From: JADJLQ01 sp034439915
GTDB taxonomy: Bacteria > Bacteroidota > Bacteroidia > Chitinophagales > Saprospiraceae
Direction: 5' to 3'
Length of the DNA: 13,976 nucleotides
Assembly (NCBI GenBank): GCA_034439915.1
Contig: JAWXBI010000054.1
Coordinates: 1 to 13,976 of the forward strand
In this document: positions 1 through 7,618 of the stretch, piece after piece
Layout of the letters: each line of letters starts with the position of its first letter
Numbering within the stretch: the stretch's first letter is position 1
The notes under the pieces: generated by a model
Told to the model about the DNA's origin: nothing
The model's database searches: none
Seen by the model: the letters and a program-made list of their open reading frames with translations, nothing else
Made by a program: the position numbers and the translations under genes

Positions 1-980
1 ATGAGTTCATCGACCCCATTAATCATAATAGAATATTGCAATTGTACCAAATCGATCCAGCCGCATCTCCTGGGCCTGCCGGTAGTCGCGCCAAATTCTT
101 TGCCCGCACTTCTTAATAATTCCCCGGTAGCATCGAACAATTCAGAAGGGAATGGACCGCTTCCTACCCTGGTGCAGTAGGCTTTGGTGATGCCGATAAT
201 TTTACCAATCCGGTTAGGGGCCACTCCGATCCCTGTACAGACCCCGGCAGAGATGGTATTGGAGGAAGTCACATATGGGTAAGTGCCAAAGTCAACATCC
301 AGCATGGAACCTTGTGCCCCTTCTGCCAATACCTTTTTACCTGAATTCAAAGCCTGGTCTATAAAATATTCGGAGTCCACTTTCCTTGTGGCTTTCAGGA
401 TGTCAAGGCTGTTAAACCATTTTTCTTCAGCATCTTCCAGATTAAAACTGACCTCTGGGTATAATTTAGCCAGCGTGAGGTGTTTTTCTTTCAATGCCTG
501 ATACTTTTTGTCAAACCCTTTAAGTTCGAGGTCCCCTACTCTCAGACCATTTCGCCCTGTTTTGTCCATATAGGTCGGGCCTATACCTTTGAGGGTTGAA
601 CCAATTTTGTTTAGGCCTTTAGATTGTTCCGATGCGATATCAAGCAGTTGGTGGGTGGGTAGGATAAGATGGGCCTTGCGGGCCAGTAATAGCTGATGGA
701 GGATATCATAACCAAGAGCCCGGAGTTTTTCAATTTCTTTTTTAAAAATCACCGGATCAATAACGACCCCGTTGCCAATCAAATTAATTATCCCTGGATG
801 CAGGATTGCAGATGGAATGGTGTGCAGGACGATTTTCTGGTCGCCAATGTATAGCGTATGACCGGCGTTGGGGCCCCCTTGAAACCGGCAAACGATCTGA
901 TAATCCTTGCAGAGGTTGTCTATAATTTTACCTTTCCCCTCGTCACCCCACTGTAAACCCAATAATACATCAACAGCCAT
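1..980 (-). CDS. purA: Adenylosuccinate synthetase (PurA), 3' end cut by window edge
   Basis: PurA condenses IMP with aspartate using GTP to make adenylosuccinate, the first committed step from IMP to AMP, in the cytoplasm. Reading the minus strand from the ATG at 978-980 gives 326 codons without a stop. Residues 10-18 carry the QWGDEGKGK GTP/IMP loop with the catalytic Asp13, and residues 35-42 carry GGPNAGHT with the catalytic His41, at the same numbers as in the E. coli enzyme. Further on are EGAQG, the VGSGPFPSE segment and a TTGRPRR substrate loop. Family members are about 420-430 residues, so roughly the last 100 are outside the window. A TAnnTTTG box lies 24 nt upstream, so it probably has its own promoter, although rel and fur lie upstream on the same strand. 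Identification is secure. Confidence 0.97.
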   Translation of the reverse strand, partial: MAVDVLLGLQWGDEGKGKIIDNLCKDYQIVCRFQGGPNAGHTLYIGDQKIVLHTIPSAILHPGIINLIGNGVVIDPVIFKKEIEKLRALGYDILHQLLLARKAHLILPTHQLLDIASEQSKGLNKIGSTLKGIGPTYMDKTGRNGLRVGDLELKGFDKKYQALKEKHLTLAKLYPEVSFNLEDAEEKWFNSLDILKATRKVDSEYFIDQALNSGKKVLAEGAQGSMLDVDFGTYPYVTSSNTISAGVCTGIGVAPNRIGKIIGITKAYCTRVGSGPFPSELFDATGELLRSAGKEFGATTGRPRRCGWIDLVQLQYSIMINGVDEL

Positions 981-1003
981 TGATCAATATGAATAATGAG
1001 CGG

Positions 1004-1011
1004 CAAATATA
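1004..1011 (-). promoter_or_regulatory. Candidate Bacteroidota -7 box for purA
   Basis: On the minus strand the sequence is TATATTTG, an exact match to the Bacteroidota -7 consensus TAnnTTTG. A start site about 5 nt downstream would leave a leader of roughly 18-20 nt before the purA ATG. I do not see a convincing TTG at the -33 position, so this rests on the -7 box and its location. Confidence 0.5.
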
Positions 1012-1031
1012 GCTAATTGTAACCGACTCCT

Positions 1032-1060
1032 TCGCTCCGGACCGCCGGCGTATTAAGCGA
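1032..1060. repeat. GC-rich potential stem-loop between fur and purA
   Basis: TCGCT (1032-1036) is complementary to AGCGA (1056-1060). Inside it CCGG (1037-1040) can pair with CCGG (1045-1048) around a 4-nt loop, and the 8-mer CGCCGGCG (1043-1050) is itself palindromic. This is the only GC-rich patch in the otherwise AT-rich 102-nt gap. It could end fur transcription or fold in a rel-fur-purA read-through message. No T-run follows on either strand, so it is not a standard intrinsic terminator. Confidence 0.3.
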
Positions 1061-1082
1061 GAACTACAGGGATAAAACGAAA

Positions 1083-1568
1083 TTAATTTAAAACCGGATT
1101 TGATTTGTTCTGTAAAAGCAGGGCATTTTTTTTCTTTTCGCAATTACCCTGACATGACCCATAAAGATTTAAGGAATGATTTTCAATTTTAAAATTCAAT
1201 AAATCAGCCATGGTGGTCTTGATCTGCTGGATCCTGGGATCACAGAATTCGAGAACCTTGCCACAATCCAGGCAGATCAGGTGATCGTGTTGTTTGTATC
1301 CAAAGGATTTTTCGTACTGGGCCAGGTTTTTACCAAACTGATGTTTTTTGACCATTTCGCAATTGACCAGCAAATCGAGGGTGTTGTAGACCGTAGCCCG
1401 GCTTACCCGGTAATTTTTGTTTTTCATTTCGATGTACAACGCCTCTGCATCAAAATGATCACTCCGGTTATAGATTTCTTCCAGAATCGCATAACGTTCT
1501 GGAGTTTTTCTGAATCCGCTTTTATCGAGATGGGCGGAGAATAAATTTTTTACCTGGATGAAATCCAT
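1083..1568 (-). CDS. Fur-family metal-responsive transcriptional regulator
   Basis: This 161-residue protein has the Fur architecture: an N-terminal winged helix followed by a metal-binding dimerisation domain. The DNA-binding part includes RVSRATVYNTLDLL (54-67), the typical Fur recognition helix. Candidate metal ligands are His38 in HFDAEALY, His94 and His96 in HDH, Glu107 and His131. A structural zinc site is suggested by Cys99 and Cys102 (CLDC) with Cys139 and Cys143 near the C-terminus. That second pair is spaced C-x3-C. The start ATG lies 9 nt after the rel stop, so the two genes are very likely co-transcribed. Whether it senses iron, zinc or peroxide cannot be told from sequence, so no specific symbol is given. 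The family call is secure. Confidence 0.92.
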   Translation of the reverse strand: MDFIQVKNLFSAHLDKSGFRKTPERYAILEEIYNRSDHFDAEALYIEMKNKNYRVSRATVYNTLDLLVNCEMVKKHQFGKNLAQYEKSFGYKQHDHLICLDCGKVLEFCDPRIQQIKTTMADLLNFKIENHSLNLYGSCQGNCEKKKNALLLQNKSNPVLN

Positions 1569-1577
1569 AATTCAAGT

Positions 1578-3836
1578 TTATTCAATTCGTTCCACTGTGG
1601 AAATTGATTTTAGTTTGGTCAGACTGGCCAATGCTTTTTGCAACTGAGATTTATTTTTTACCATCAGACTGATTTTACCTTCAAAATACCCTTCTTTTCC
1701 TTCGATACTGAAAGACCGGATATTGAGGTTGAGATCATTGGATATGGCCTTGCTGATGCGTTCAATGACACCGGGCCCATCATCTATACCAGTGATCAAT
1801 AACCTGGCGATGAACTCCGATTCATGGTAGTCGCTCCACTCTGCCTTGACCACGCGATAACCAAAATTAGCCAGCAAATGCATGGAGTTTGGACAGTTGG
1901 TTCGGTGAATCTTAAGTCCGGAAGAGGAGGTAAGGTATCCGAAAATTTCATCTCCAGGCAAGGGATTGCAACAACTGGCATAGCTGAATTCATATTGTTC
2001 TGCTGGTTCACCGTTAATAAATAACCGTGTTTTAGTCGTAGCACTTCCCCCTTTCGCTTGTAAGGCCGAGCCATTGAGCGCCAGTAGATTTGGAGGAGCT
2101 GGTTGAGTTTCAGGGGCAGGTTCTTCCGTTGGGAATATCATTTTGCCGTTCTCTACCGGCATTTGGTTAAGCTCGGAGATATCGATCTCATTAGAGGCTA
2201 TGGCAAAATAAAGGTCCAGTCTTGACTTAAACTGGTAATATTTCACCAGTTTATCTACCGTCTCCTCGAGATCAAGTTTGAGGTTTTTAAATTTCCGTTC
2301 GAGGGCTTCCTTGCCAAGGTCTCCACGCTCTTTGCGTTCTTCTTTAAGGGATTGCCTGATCTTGGCTTTAGCTTTCCCGGTCACGACCAATTTAAGCCAG
2401 CCTTCTGATGGCCGTTGTTTATTGTTCGTGACTATTTGTACCTGGTCACCGTGCTCCAGGTGATATCCCATGGGGACCAGTTTGTTGTTTACTTTTATAG
2501 CGGTACAATGGTAACCCAGATCGGTATGGATACTGAAAGCAAAATCCAAAGCAGTAGCACCTTTGGGCAATATCCTGACCTCTCCTTTCGGAGTATATAC
2601 ATAGATCTCCTCATTGAATAGATTGGTCTTAAAATCACTCAAAAACTCCATAGCATCTGAATGATTGGCTTCAAGCACTTCCCGGATATTATCCAGCCAG
2701 CCTTCGTAAAGTTTTTGCTGGTTGGATATCCCTTTATACTTCCAATGTGCAGCAAATCCTTTTTCTGCTATCTCATCCATTCGAACGGAGCGGATCTGGA
2801 CTTCGACATAACGTCCGCCAGGGCCGATTACCGTTGTGTGAAGGGACTCATAACCATTTGCTTTAGGGGTGGTGATCCAGTCCTTGAGGCGCTCTGGAAT
2901 CGGAGTATGCACATCCGTGACAATGGAATAAATCTGCCAGCAGACTGATTTTTCCAACTTCGCCGGGACATCTACGATGATTCTGACCGCGAATAAATCA
3001 TAAATTTCTTCAAAGGGAATTTTTTTCTTCCTGATTTTATTGAGTATGCTGGAAATTGATTTGGACCGACCCAGGATTTTATAAGGGACATTCAACTGGT
3101 CTAATTCTATCCGTAATGGTTTAATAAATCGTTCGACATATTCGTTCCGGGCAAGTTCAGACTCTTCCAGTTTTTTAATAATGTCCTGGTAGGCCTCTGG
3201 CTCCTGGATCATGAGGCAAATATCCTGAAATTCTGAGCGGATGTTGTAAAGTCCCAACCGATGGGCCAGGGGAGCATAAATATATTCTGTTTCCGCCGCA
3301 ATCTTAAGCTGTTTGTGTTTGGGCATGGCCCCGATAGTGCGCAGGTTGTGCAACCGGTCTGCCATTTTTATAAGTATGACCCGCACATCGGAAATCAGGG
3401 TACTGAGCACCCTCTTAAAATTTTCTGCCTGTTCCATTTCCAGGTTATGCAGGCCGTCCAATTTGGTTAATCCCCCCACAATCATCCCGATTTTAGGGCC
3501 AAACTCGACATTGATTTGTTCAATGGTAACTTCGGTGTCTTCGACCACATCGTGGAGAAGGGCACTGACAACCGCCGTCGGGCCAAGGCCAATTTCCTCC
3601 AAACAAATCCGGGCAACTTCGATCGGGTGCAATACATAGGGTTCACCGCCTTTTCTTCGTTGGGTTCGGTGTGCAATTACTGCCAGCTCATAAGCTTTCC
3701 GTATGTTGATTTTATCGGTTTCTTCCAGCTCGGCTTTAAATGATTTCAGCAAACGACGGTAGGCAGACTGAATTAAATGAAGATCATTTTCTTCATCTAC
3801 CGGAGGACTGATCAATAGAGGTGCCTGGACTGACAT
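1578..3836 (-). CDS. rel: Bifunctional (p)ppGpp synthetase/hydrolase (Rel/SpoT type)
   Basis: This 752-residue long RSH enzyme makes and degrades the stringent-response alarmone (p)ppGpp. The N-terminal HD hydrolase domain (about 45-200) keeps its metal residues: His70, His95-Asp96 followed by EDT, and ADRLHN at 159-164, so hydrolysis should be active. The synthetase domain (about 240-370) has the RSKS-rich segment at 257-271, EIYDLFAVR (277-285), ANGYESLH (326-333) and EVQIR (345-349), so synthesis should be active too. A TGS domain follows (about 408-470). A linker rich in Pro and Ala (about 570-600) leads to the Cys622-Cys623/His644/Cys648 zinc-finger-like domain, and a C-terminal ACT domain ends the protein (about 675-750). 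Length fits full-length Rel. It is the first gene of a probable rel-fur unit and diverges from the tRNA-Leu/tig block. A weak box, TATCTTTA (3853-3846), lies just before the start. Confidence 0.96.
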   Translation of the reverse strand: MSVQAPLLISPPVDEENDLHLIQSAYRRLLKSFKAELEETDKINIRKAYELAVIAHRTQRRKGGEPYVLHPIEVARICLEEIGLGPTAVVSALLHDVVEDTEVTIEQINVEFGPKIGMIVGGLTKLDGLHNLEMEQAENFKRVLSTLISDVRVILIKMADRLHNLRTIGAMPKHKQLKIAAETEYIYAPLAHRLGLYNIRSEFQDICLMIQEPEAYQDIIKKLEESELARNEYVERFIKPLRIELDQLNVPYKILGRSKSISSILNKIRKKKIPFEEIYDLFAVRIIVDVPAKLEKSVCWQIYSIVTDVHTPIPERLKDWITTPKANGYESLHTTVIGPGGRYVEVQIRSVRMDEIAEKGFAAHWKYKGISNQQKLYEGWLDNIREVLEANHSDAMEFLSDFKTNLFNEEIYVYTPKGEVRILPKGATALDFAFSIHTDLGYHCTAIKVNNKLVPMGYHLEHGDQVQIVTNNKQRPSEGWLKLVVTGKAKAKIRQSLKEERKERGDLGKEALERKFKNLKLDLEETVDKLVKYYQFKSRLDLYFAIASNEIDISELNQMPVENGKMIFPTEEPAPETQPAPPNLLALNGSALQAKGGSATTKTRLFINGEPAEQYEFSYASCCNPLPGDEIFGYLTSSSGLKIHRTNCPNSMHLLANFGYRVVKAEWSDYHESEFIARLLITGIDDGPGVIERISKAISNDLNLNIRSFSIEGKEGYFEGKISLMVKNKSQLQKALASLTKLKSISTVERIE

Positions 3837-3889
3837 AAGACTATTTAAAGATAACGTTTTAAAAGTTTATTCGTTCACTTAAAATCGTT

Positions 3890-3897
3890 TAACTTTG
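3890..3897 (+). promoter_or_regulatory. Candidate -7 box driving tRNA-Leu
   Basis: TAACTTTG matches TAnnTTTG exactly and lies 14 nt before the first base of the mature tRNA, which predicts a short 5' leader of about 10 nt. No clear TTG is seen at -33. Because only 31 nt separate the tRNA from tig, this promoter may also feed tig. Confidence 0.55.
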
Positions 3898-3911
3898 CGC
3901 TCCCAAAATTT

Positions 3912-3993
3912 GCGGGTATGGCGAAATTGGTAGACGTACCAGACTTAGGATCTGGCGCCGCAAGGCATGGGGGTTCGAGTCCCTCTACCCGCA
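3912..3993 (+). tRNA. tRNA-Leu, anticodon UAG
   Basis: The sequence folds as a class II tRNA. The acceptor stem is GCGGGTA (3912-3918) with TACCCGC (3986-3992), and the discriminator is A3993. The anticodon stem CCAGA/TCTGG (3939-3943 and 3951-3955) encloses the loop CTTAGGA, with anticodon TAG at 3946-3948. The extended variable region (3956-3968) is the long arm expected for leucine. The T-stem GGGGG/CCCTC flanks the loop TTCGAGT (3974-3980). The 3' CCA is not encoded and must be added after transcription. It reads CUN leucine codons, mainly CUA. Confidence 0.96.
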
Positions 3994-4024
3994 CTAAATT
4001 AAACGCTGAACTAAGTTAATTTTC

Positions 4025-5506
4025 ATGGCAGTTACTTCACAATCTACAGATCACCTCCAGGCAACGCTGACGATACACATCCCTGTTGAAGAGTACCAAC
4101 CTGTATTGAATAAAGAGCTTCAAAACTATAAAAACAAAGCCCAGCTCAAGGGTTTTAGAAAAGGCAAGACCCCGGTCGATCTGATTAAGAAAATGTACGG
4201 AAACGCCATTCTCCAGGAAGTCGTGGAAACCACCTTGCAAAAACAATTGAAGGAACACCTCAAATTCAATAATCTTAGTTTGTTGGGTCAGCCTCTGCCA
4301 AATGCAGAACAAACCGAAATTTATTACAGCATCCTTCAGCCCTCGGCTTATACGTTCAGGTTCGATGTTGGCTATGCCCCTGAATTTGACATACAGGGCC
4401 TGGATCATACCTTCGATTTTTATAAGGTCATACCCAATGAAGAAACGATCAACCGGCAATTTGAAAACCTTCGCTCCAGGCAAGGTGAACTTAAATCCGT
4501 GGAATCGGGGGTAGGCGAAGCACATTTGATCAATGTCACCGTGGACGAACTGGATGGCGGCCAACTCAAGGAAGGGGGGATCACAGCGGAATTTGGGGTA
4601 TGGATGACCCAAATCGACGGACCCGCTAAATCCCTACTGATCGACCATCAAATAAATGATGAAATCGATCTGGATCTGCGGACTTTTCACCTGGATAAAG
4701 AGGATGAATTCATACGCAAAAGGTATCTCACCAAATTGGAGGAAAATACCCCGGTCCCAGCCCTTTTTCGCATAAAAATCAACGAAATAAAATCGAATGA
4801 ACCTGCACAGGTCGACCAGGCATTTTTTGATAAAGCTTTTGGCCCTAACCAGGTAGCTGACGAGGCCCAGGCTAAATCCAAAATTAAAGGCGAGCTCGAA
4901 AATCAATCGATTGCCCAGACTGAAGCTCTTTTATTCAGGGATATTCAGGACCACCTCCTTAAATCCAATATTCAGGATATGCCGGACGCTTTTTTGAAAC
5001 GCTGGCTGAAAGAGCAAAACCCCAACCTGACCGAAGAGTCTATCGAAGGTGAGTTTGAAGATTTTGTGCAGAATCTGCTCTGGACTATTATGCGGGATAA
5101 ACTGATTAAACAATTTAATATTCAGGTCACTGCAGATGAAATCCGGCAGCGTTTCCTGCGCCAGATACTCAGTTATTTTGGAGGAATGCCTATAGGAGAT
5201 GCCTCTTTTCTGCAGCCTACTATTGAAAAGATGATGCAGAACCAGGAGCAAGTTGAAAAACAACACGATGAAATCCTGAGCGACAAGGTCTTTGACAGCA
5301 TCAAAACAGCAGTCCTATTGAACAATAAAGAAATAGGTGAAGGGGAATTTGCACTTTTGATGGAGAAGGCCAGACAGGATACAGCCGACCGAAAAGCCAA
5401 AGCGCAACTCCGCCATACCCATGCACATCAGGGTGATGAAGGTCATCACCATGACCATGATCATGACCACGATCACGATCACGCTGGACACGACCATCAC
5501 CGCTAA
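4025..5506 (+). CDS. tig: Trigger factor with histidine-rich C-terminal tail
   Basis: Trigger factor docks at the ribosome exit tunnel and shields emerging chains. The 493-residue product has the ribosome-binding signature GFRKGKTP at 43-50, the same position as in E. coli. The middle region (about 155-255), where FKBP-type prolyl isomerase sits in classical trigger factor, is weakly conserved: EGGITAEFGV and a closing FRIKINEIK strand suggest the fold, but the usual catalytic pattern is not evident. The helical C-terminal chaperone region covers about 260-460. The last 30 residues (464-493, bases 5414-5503) contain 14 His interleaved with Asp, a probable metal-binding tail reminiscent of the SlyD tail. 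E. coli trigger factor is 432 residues and lacks it. The gene starts 31 nt after tRNA-Leu and is followed by clpP and clpX, a widely conserved order. Confidence 0.94.
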   Translation: MAVTSQSTDHLQATLTIHIPVEEYQPVLNKELQNYKNKAQLKGFRKGKTPVDLIKKMYGNAILQEVVETTLQKQLKEHLKFNNLSLLGQPLPNAEQTEIYYSILQPSAYTFRFDVGYAPEFDIQGLDHTFDFYKVIPNEETINRQFENLRSRQGELKSVESGVGEAHLINVTVDELDGGQLKEGGITAEFGVWMTQIDGPAKSLLIDHQINDEIDLDLRTFHLDKEDEFIRKRYLTKLEENTPVPALFRIKINEIKSNEPAQVDQAFFDKAFGPNQVADEAQAKSKIKGELENQSIAQTEALLFRDIQDHLLKSNIQDMPDAFLKRWLKEQNPNLTEESIEGEFEDFVQNLLWTIMRDKLIKQFNIQVTADEIRQRFLRQILSYFGGMPIGDASFLQPTIEKMMQNQEQVEKQHDEILSDKVFDSIKTAVLLNNKEIGEGEFALLMEKARQDTADRKAKAQLRHTHAHQGDEGHHHDHDHDHDHDHAGHDHHR

Positions 5507-5512
5507 ACTTTA

Positions 5513-5540
5513 TTTGATTATTATTGTTCCTGTATTTTTG
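5513..5540 (+). promoter_or_regulatory. Candidate promoter for clpP-clpX
   Basis: TATTTTTG (5533-5540) matches TAnnTTTG exactly. TTTG (5513-5516) lies 20 nt upstream start to start, close to the expected -33 element, with a spacer slightly shorter than usual. The predicted start site near 5545 would give a leader of about 14 nt before the clpP ATG at 5559. The box starts just after the tig stop, so clpPX could be expressed apart from tig. Confidence 0.5.
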
Positions 5541-5558
5541 GAAATAAATTTATATAGA

Positions 5559-6260
5559 ATGAACGAAAAGCAGGAATTCAGGAAATATGCTACTCAGCAT
5601 CTGGGTATGGGGGGTATGGCTTTGGATCAATATATGAGCCAGGTAAAAGTGCCCAATATACATGGGTTTACACCTACTGTAATCGAAGAACGATCGATGA
5701 ATGTTGTAGGCATGGATGTATTTTCAAGATTGATGATGGACCGGATCATTTTTATGGGTGTACCGGTCAATGATTATGTAGCCAATGTCATCCAGGCCCA
5801 GTTACTTTTTCTCGAATCTATGGATCCTAAAAGGGATATTCAGATTTTTATCAATAGTCCTGGTGGCAGTGTAATCGATGGACTCGGAATATACGATACC
5901 ATGCAATACGTAGCACCGGATATTGGAACCATATGCACCGGATTGGCTGCTTCTATGGCAGCTGTTTTATTGGCTGCAGGTACCAAAGGCAAACGCACCT
6001 GTCTCCAGCACAGCCGCGTGATGATTCACCAGCCCTCCGGTGGGATGCAGGGCCAGTTTACGGATATGGAGATTTCCTATAAACTGATAAAAAGTATGAA
6101 AGGTGAATTGTATGAAATCCTGGGCCACCACACCGGCAAACCGGTTGATGTGATAGAAAGAGATTGTGACCGGGATAATTGGATGTCGGCAATGGATGCT
6201 AGAGAGTATGGACTGGTGGATGAAGTATTGACACGGGATAATCCCCGCAAAAAGGTATGA
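5559..6260 (+). CDS. clpP: ATP-dependent Clp protease proteolytic subunit ClpP
   Basis: ClpP forms the tetradecameric serine protease chamber that degrades substrates unfolded by ClpX. The chosen start at 5559 gives 233 residues. An in-frame upstream ATG at 5421 would overlap the tig His-tail and add a meaningless repetitive stretch. Catalytic residues are Ser132 in GLAASMAA and His157 in MIHQPSGG, and the acid lies in ERDCDRDN (200-207). INSPGGSV (98-105) is the substrate-binding strand region. About 45 residues precede the conserved EERSMNVVGMDVFSRL block, longer than E. coli ClpP (207 residues including propeptide) but, as I recall, usual for Bacteroidota. The gene lies 52 nt after tig and 4 nt before clpX. 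Confidence 0.96.
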   Translation: MNEKQEFRKYATQHLGMGGMALDQYMSQVKVPNIHGFTPTVIEERSMNVVGMDVFSRLMMDRIIFMGVPVNDYVANVIQAQLLFLESMDPKRDIQIFINSPGGSVIDGLGIYDTMQYVAPDIGTICTGLAASMAAVLLAAGTKGKRTCLQHSRVMIHQPSGGMQGQFTDMEISYKLIKSMKGELYEILGHHTGKPVDVIERDCDRDNWMSAMDAREYGLVDEVLTRDNPRKKV

Positions 6261-6264
6261 TATT

Positions 6265-7509
6265 ATGGCTAAAAACTCGGATCTGCAGACCCAATGCGCT
6301 TTTTGCGGCAAACATAAAAATGAGGTAGCTATCCTGGTGGCTGGCCTGGATGCCCATATTTGTGAAATGTGTATCGAGCAGGCCCACCATATTATCCGGG
6401 AAGAATTTGATACTAAAAAGAAAAAATCCAAATCGTATAATGTGCCCAAGGACCTGAATCCTCACCGCATCAAAACTTTTCTGGATGAATACATCATCGG
6501 CCAGGATGAGTCCAAAAAATGTCTCGCGGTAGCGGTATACAATCATTATAAAAGACTGCAATATGCTTCGGTAAACGATGAAGTGGAAGTTGAAAAATCA
6601 AATGTCATCTTTATCGGACAGACGGGGACCGGAAAAACCCTGATGGCCAGGACTATTGCCCGGATCCTCAACGTGCCTTTTGCCATAGTAGATGCCACGG
6701 TCTTTACGGAAGCCGGATATGTCGGTGAGGATGTGGAAAGTATGTTGAGCCGGTTATTACAGGTATGTGATTATGATGTGGCAGCCGCACAGAAAGGTAT
6801 AATCTATATCGACGAAATAGACAAAATTGCCCGAAAGTCGGACAACCCCTCAATCACCAGGGATGTTTCCGGTGAAGGGGTGCAACAGGCTTTATTAAAA
6901 ATGTTGGAAGGCTCGGATGTGAGTGTGCCACCTCAGGGAGGTAGAAAACATCCGGAACAAAAATTGGTGACGGTCAACACCCAAAATATCCTTTTTATCT
7001 GCGGAGGGGCTTTTGACGGGATAGAAAAAGTCATAGCCAAACGGATCAACAGCCAGATCATTGGATACAATTCCAAAGAGAAGGATTGGGTGGATAAGGA
7101 AAACCTGCTCAGTTATGTAACGCACCAGGATATCAAATCCTATGGTTTGATACCAGAGCTGGTCGGGCGATTGCCGGTGCTTGCCCACCTGGAGCCATTG
7201 GACAAAGCCACGCTGGTACGGATACTGACGGAGCCTAAAAACGCCCTGGTCAAACAATACAAAAAAATATTCCATCAGGAAAAAGTGGAGCTAACCTTTA
7301 CTCCCGAGGCGTTGGAATTTATCGCCGGCAAAGCATTGGATTACAAATTAGGCGCACGCGGACTCCGATCCATGCTGGAAGCTATTTTGATGGACGATAT
7401 GTTTGAAATTCCATCACGAAAAGATCATAAGGAAGAATTGATCATTGACCTGTTTTTTGTAAAGGCGAAGATGGAAAAATCAAAATTTGCTAAACTAAAA
7501 GCAGCTTAA
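6265..7509 (+). CDS. clpX: ATP-dependent Clp protease ATP-binding subunit ClpX
   Basis: ClpX is the hexameric AAA+ unfoldase that feeds proteins into ClpP. The 414-residue product has the N-terminal zinc-binding domain with Cys11, Cys14, Cys33 and Cys36 for substrate and adaptor recognition. The AAA+ core has Walker A GQTGTGKT (118-125), the pore loop GYVG (151-154), Walker B IIYIDEID (179-186), the RKH pore loop (227-229), the arginine finger in VGRLP (Arg302) and sensor 2 GARGLR (363-368). The ClpP-docking tripeptide, IGF in E. coli, reads IGY here (266-268). It starts 4 nt after clpP, so the two subunits should be translated from one message. All catalytic motifs are intact. Confidence 0.97.
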   Translation: MAKNSDLQTQCAFCGKHKNEVAILVAGLDAHICEMCIEQAHHIIREEFDTKKKKSKSYNVPKDLNPHRIKTFLDEYIIGQDESKKCLAVAVYNHYKRLQYASVNDEVEVEKSNVIFIGQTGTGKTLMARTIARILNVPFAIVDATVFTEAGYVGEDVESMLSRLLQVCDYDVAAAQKGIIYIDEIDKIARKSDNPSITRDVSGEGVQQALLKMLEGSDVSVPPQGGRKHPEQKLVTVNTQNILFICGGAFDGIEKVIAKRINSQIIGYNSKEKDWVDKENLLSYVTHQDIKSYGLIPELVGRLPVLAHLEPLDKATLVRILTEPKNALVKQYKKIFHQEKVELTFTPEALEFIAGKALDYKLGARGLRSMLEAILMDDMFEIPSRKDHKEELIIDLFFVKAKMEKSKFAKLKAA

Positions 7510-7513
7510 TCCG

Positions 7514-7538
7514 AAATTTTATTTATAGTTAAAATTTT
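7514..7538 (+). terminator. Possible AT-only hairpin after clpX
   Basis: AAATTTTA (7514-7521) and TAAAATTT (7530-7537) form a perfect 8-bp stem around an 8-nt loop, beginning 5 nt after the clpX stop. The stem has no G-C pair and only a short T stretch follows, so any termination would be weak. A T6 run occurs further on, around 7590. Confidence 0.3.
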
Positions 7539-7618
7539 AAGCCTTATATTTAGTTTACCATATCCTGTAGACCTATCCTTTAAAGATTCATTTTTTATTC
7601 ACCTTAAATGTTTGTGGT

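Noticed and set aside
4037..4612. 191-codon open frame opposite tig
   Set aside because: It is antisense within a clear tig gene and its translation has no recognisable motif.
5431..5503. Tandem DNA repeat or CRISPR-like array
   Set aside because: The CAY-GAY repetition is coding for the His-Asp tail, with mixed synonymous codons and no spacers.
5421..5558. Upstream in-frame extension of clpP by 46 codons
   Set aside because: The added residues are the out-of-frame reading of the tig His/Asp repeat (Thr/Met/Ile-rich) and do not look like ClpP; the 5559 start matches known ClpP N-termini of the phylum.
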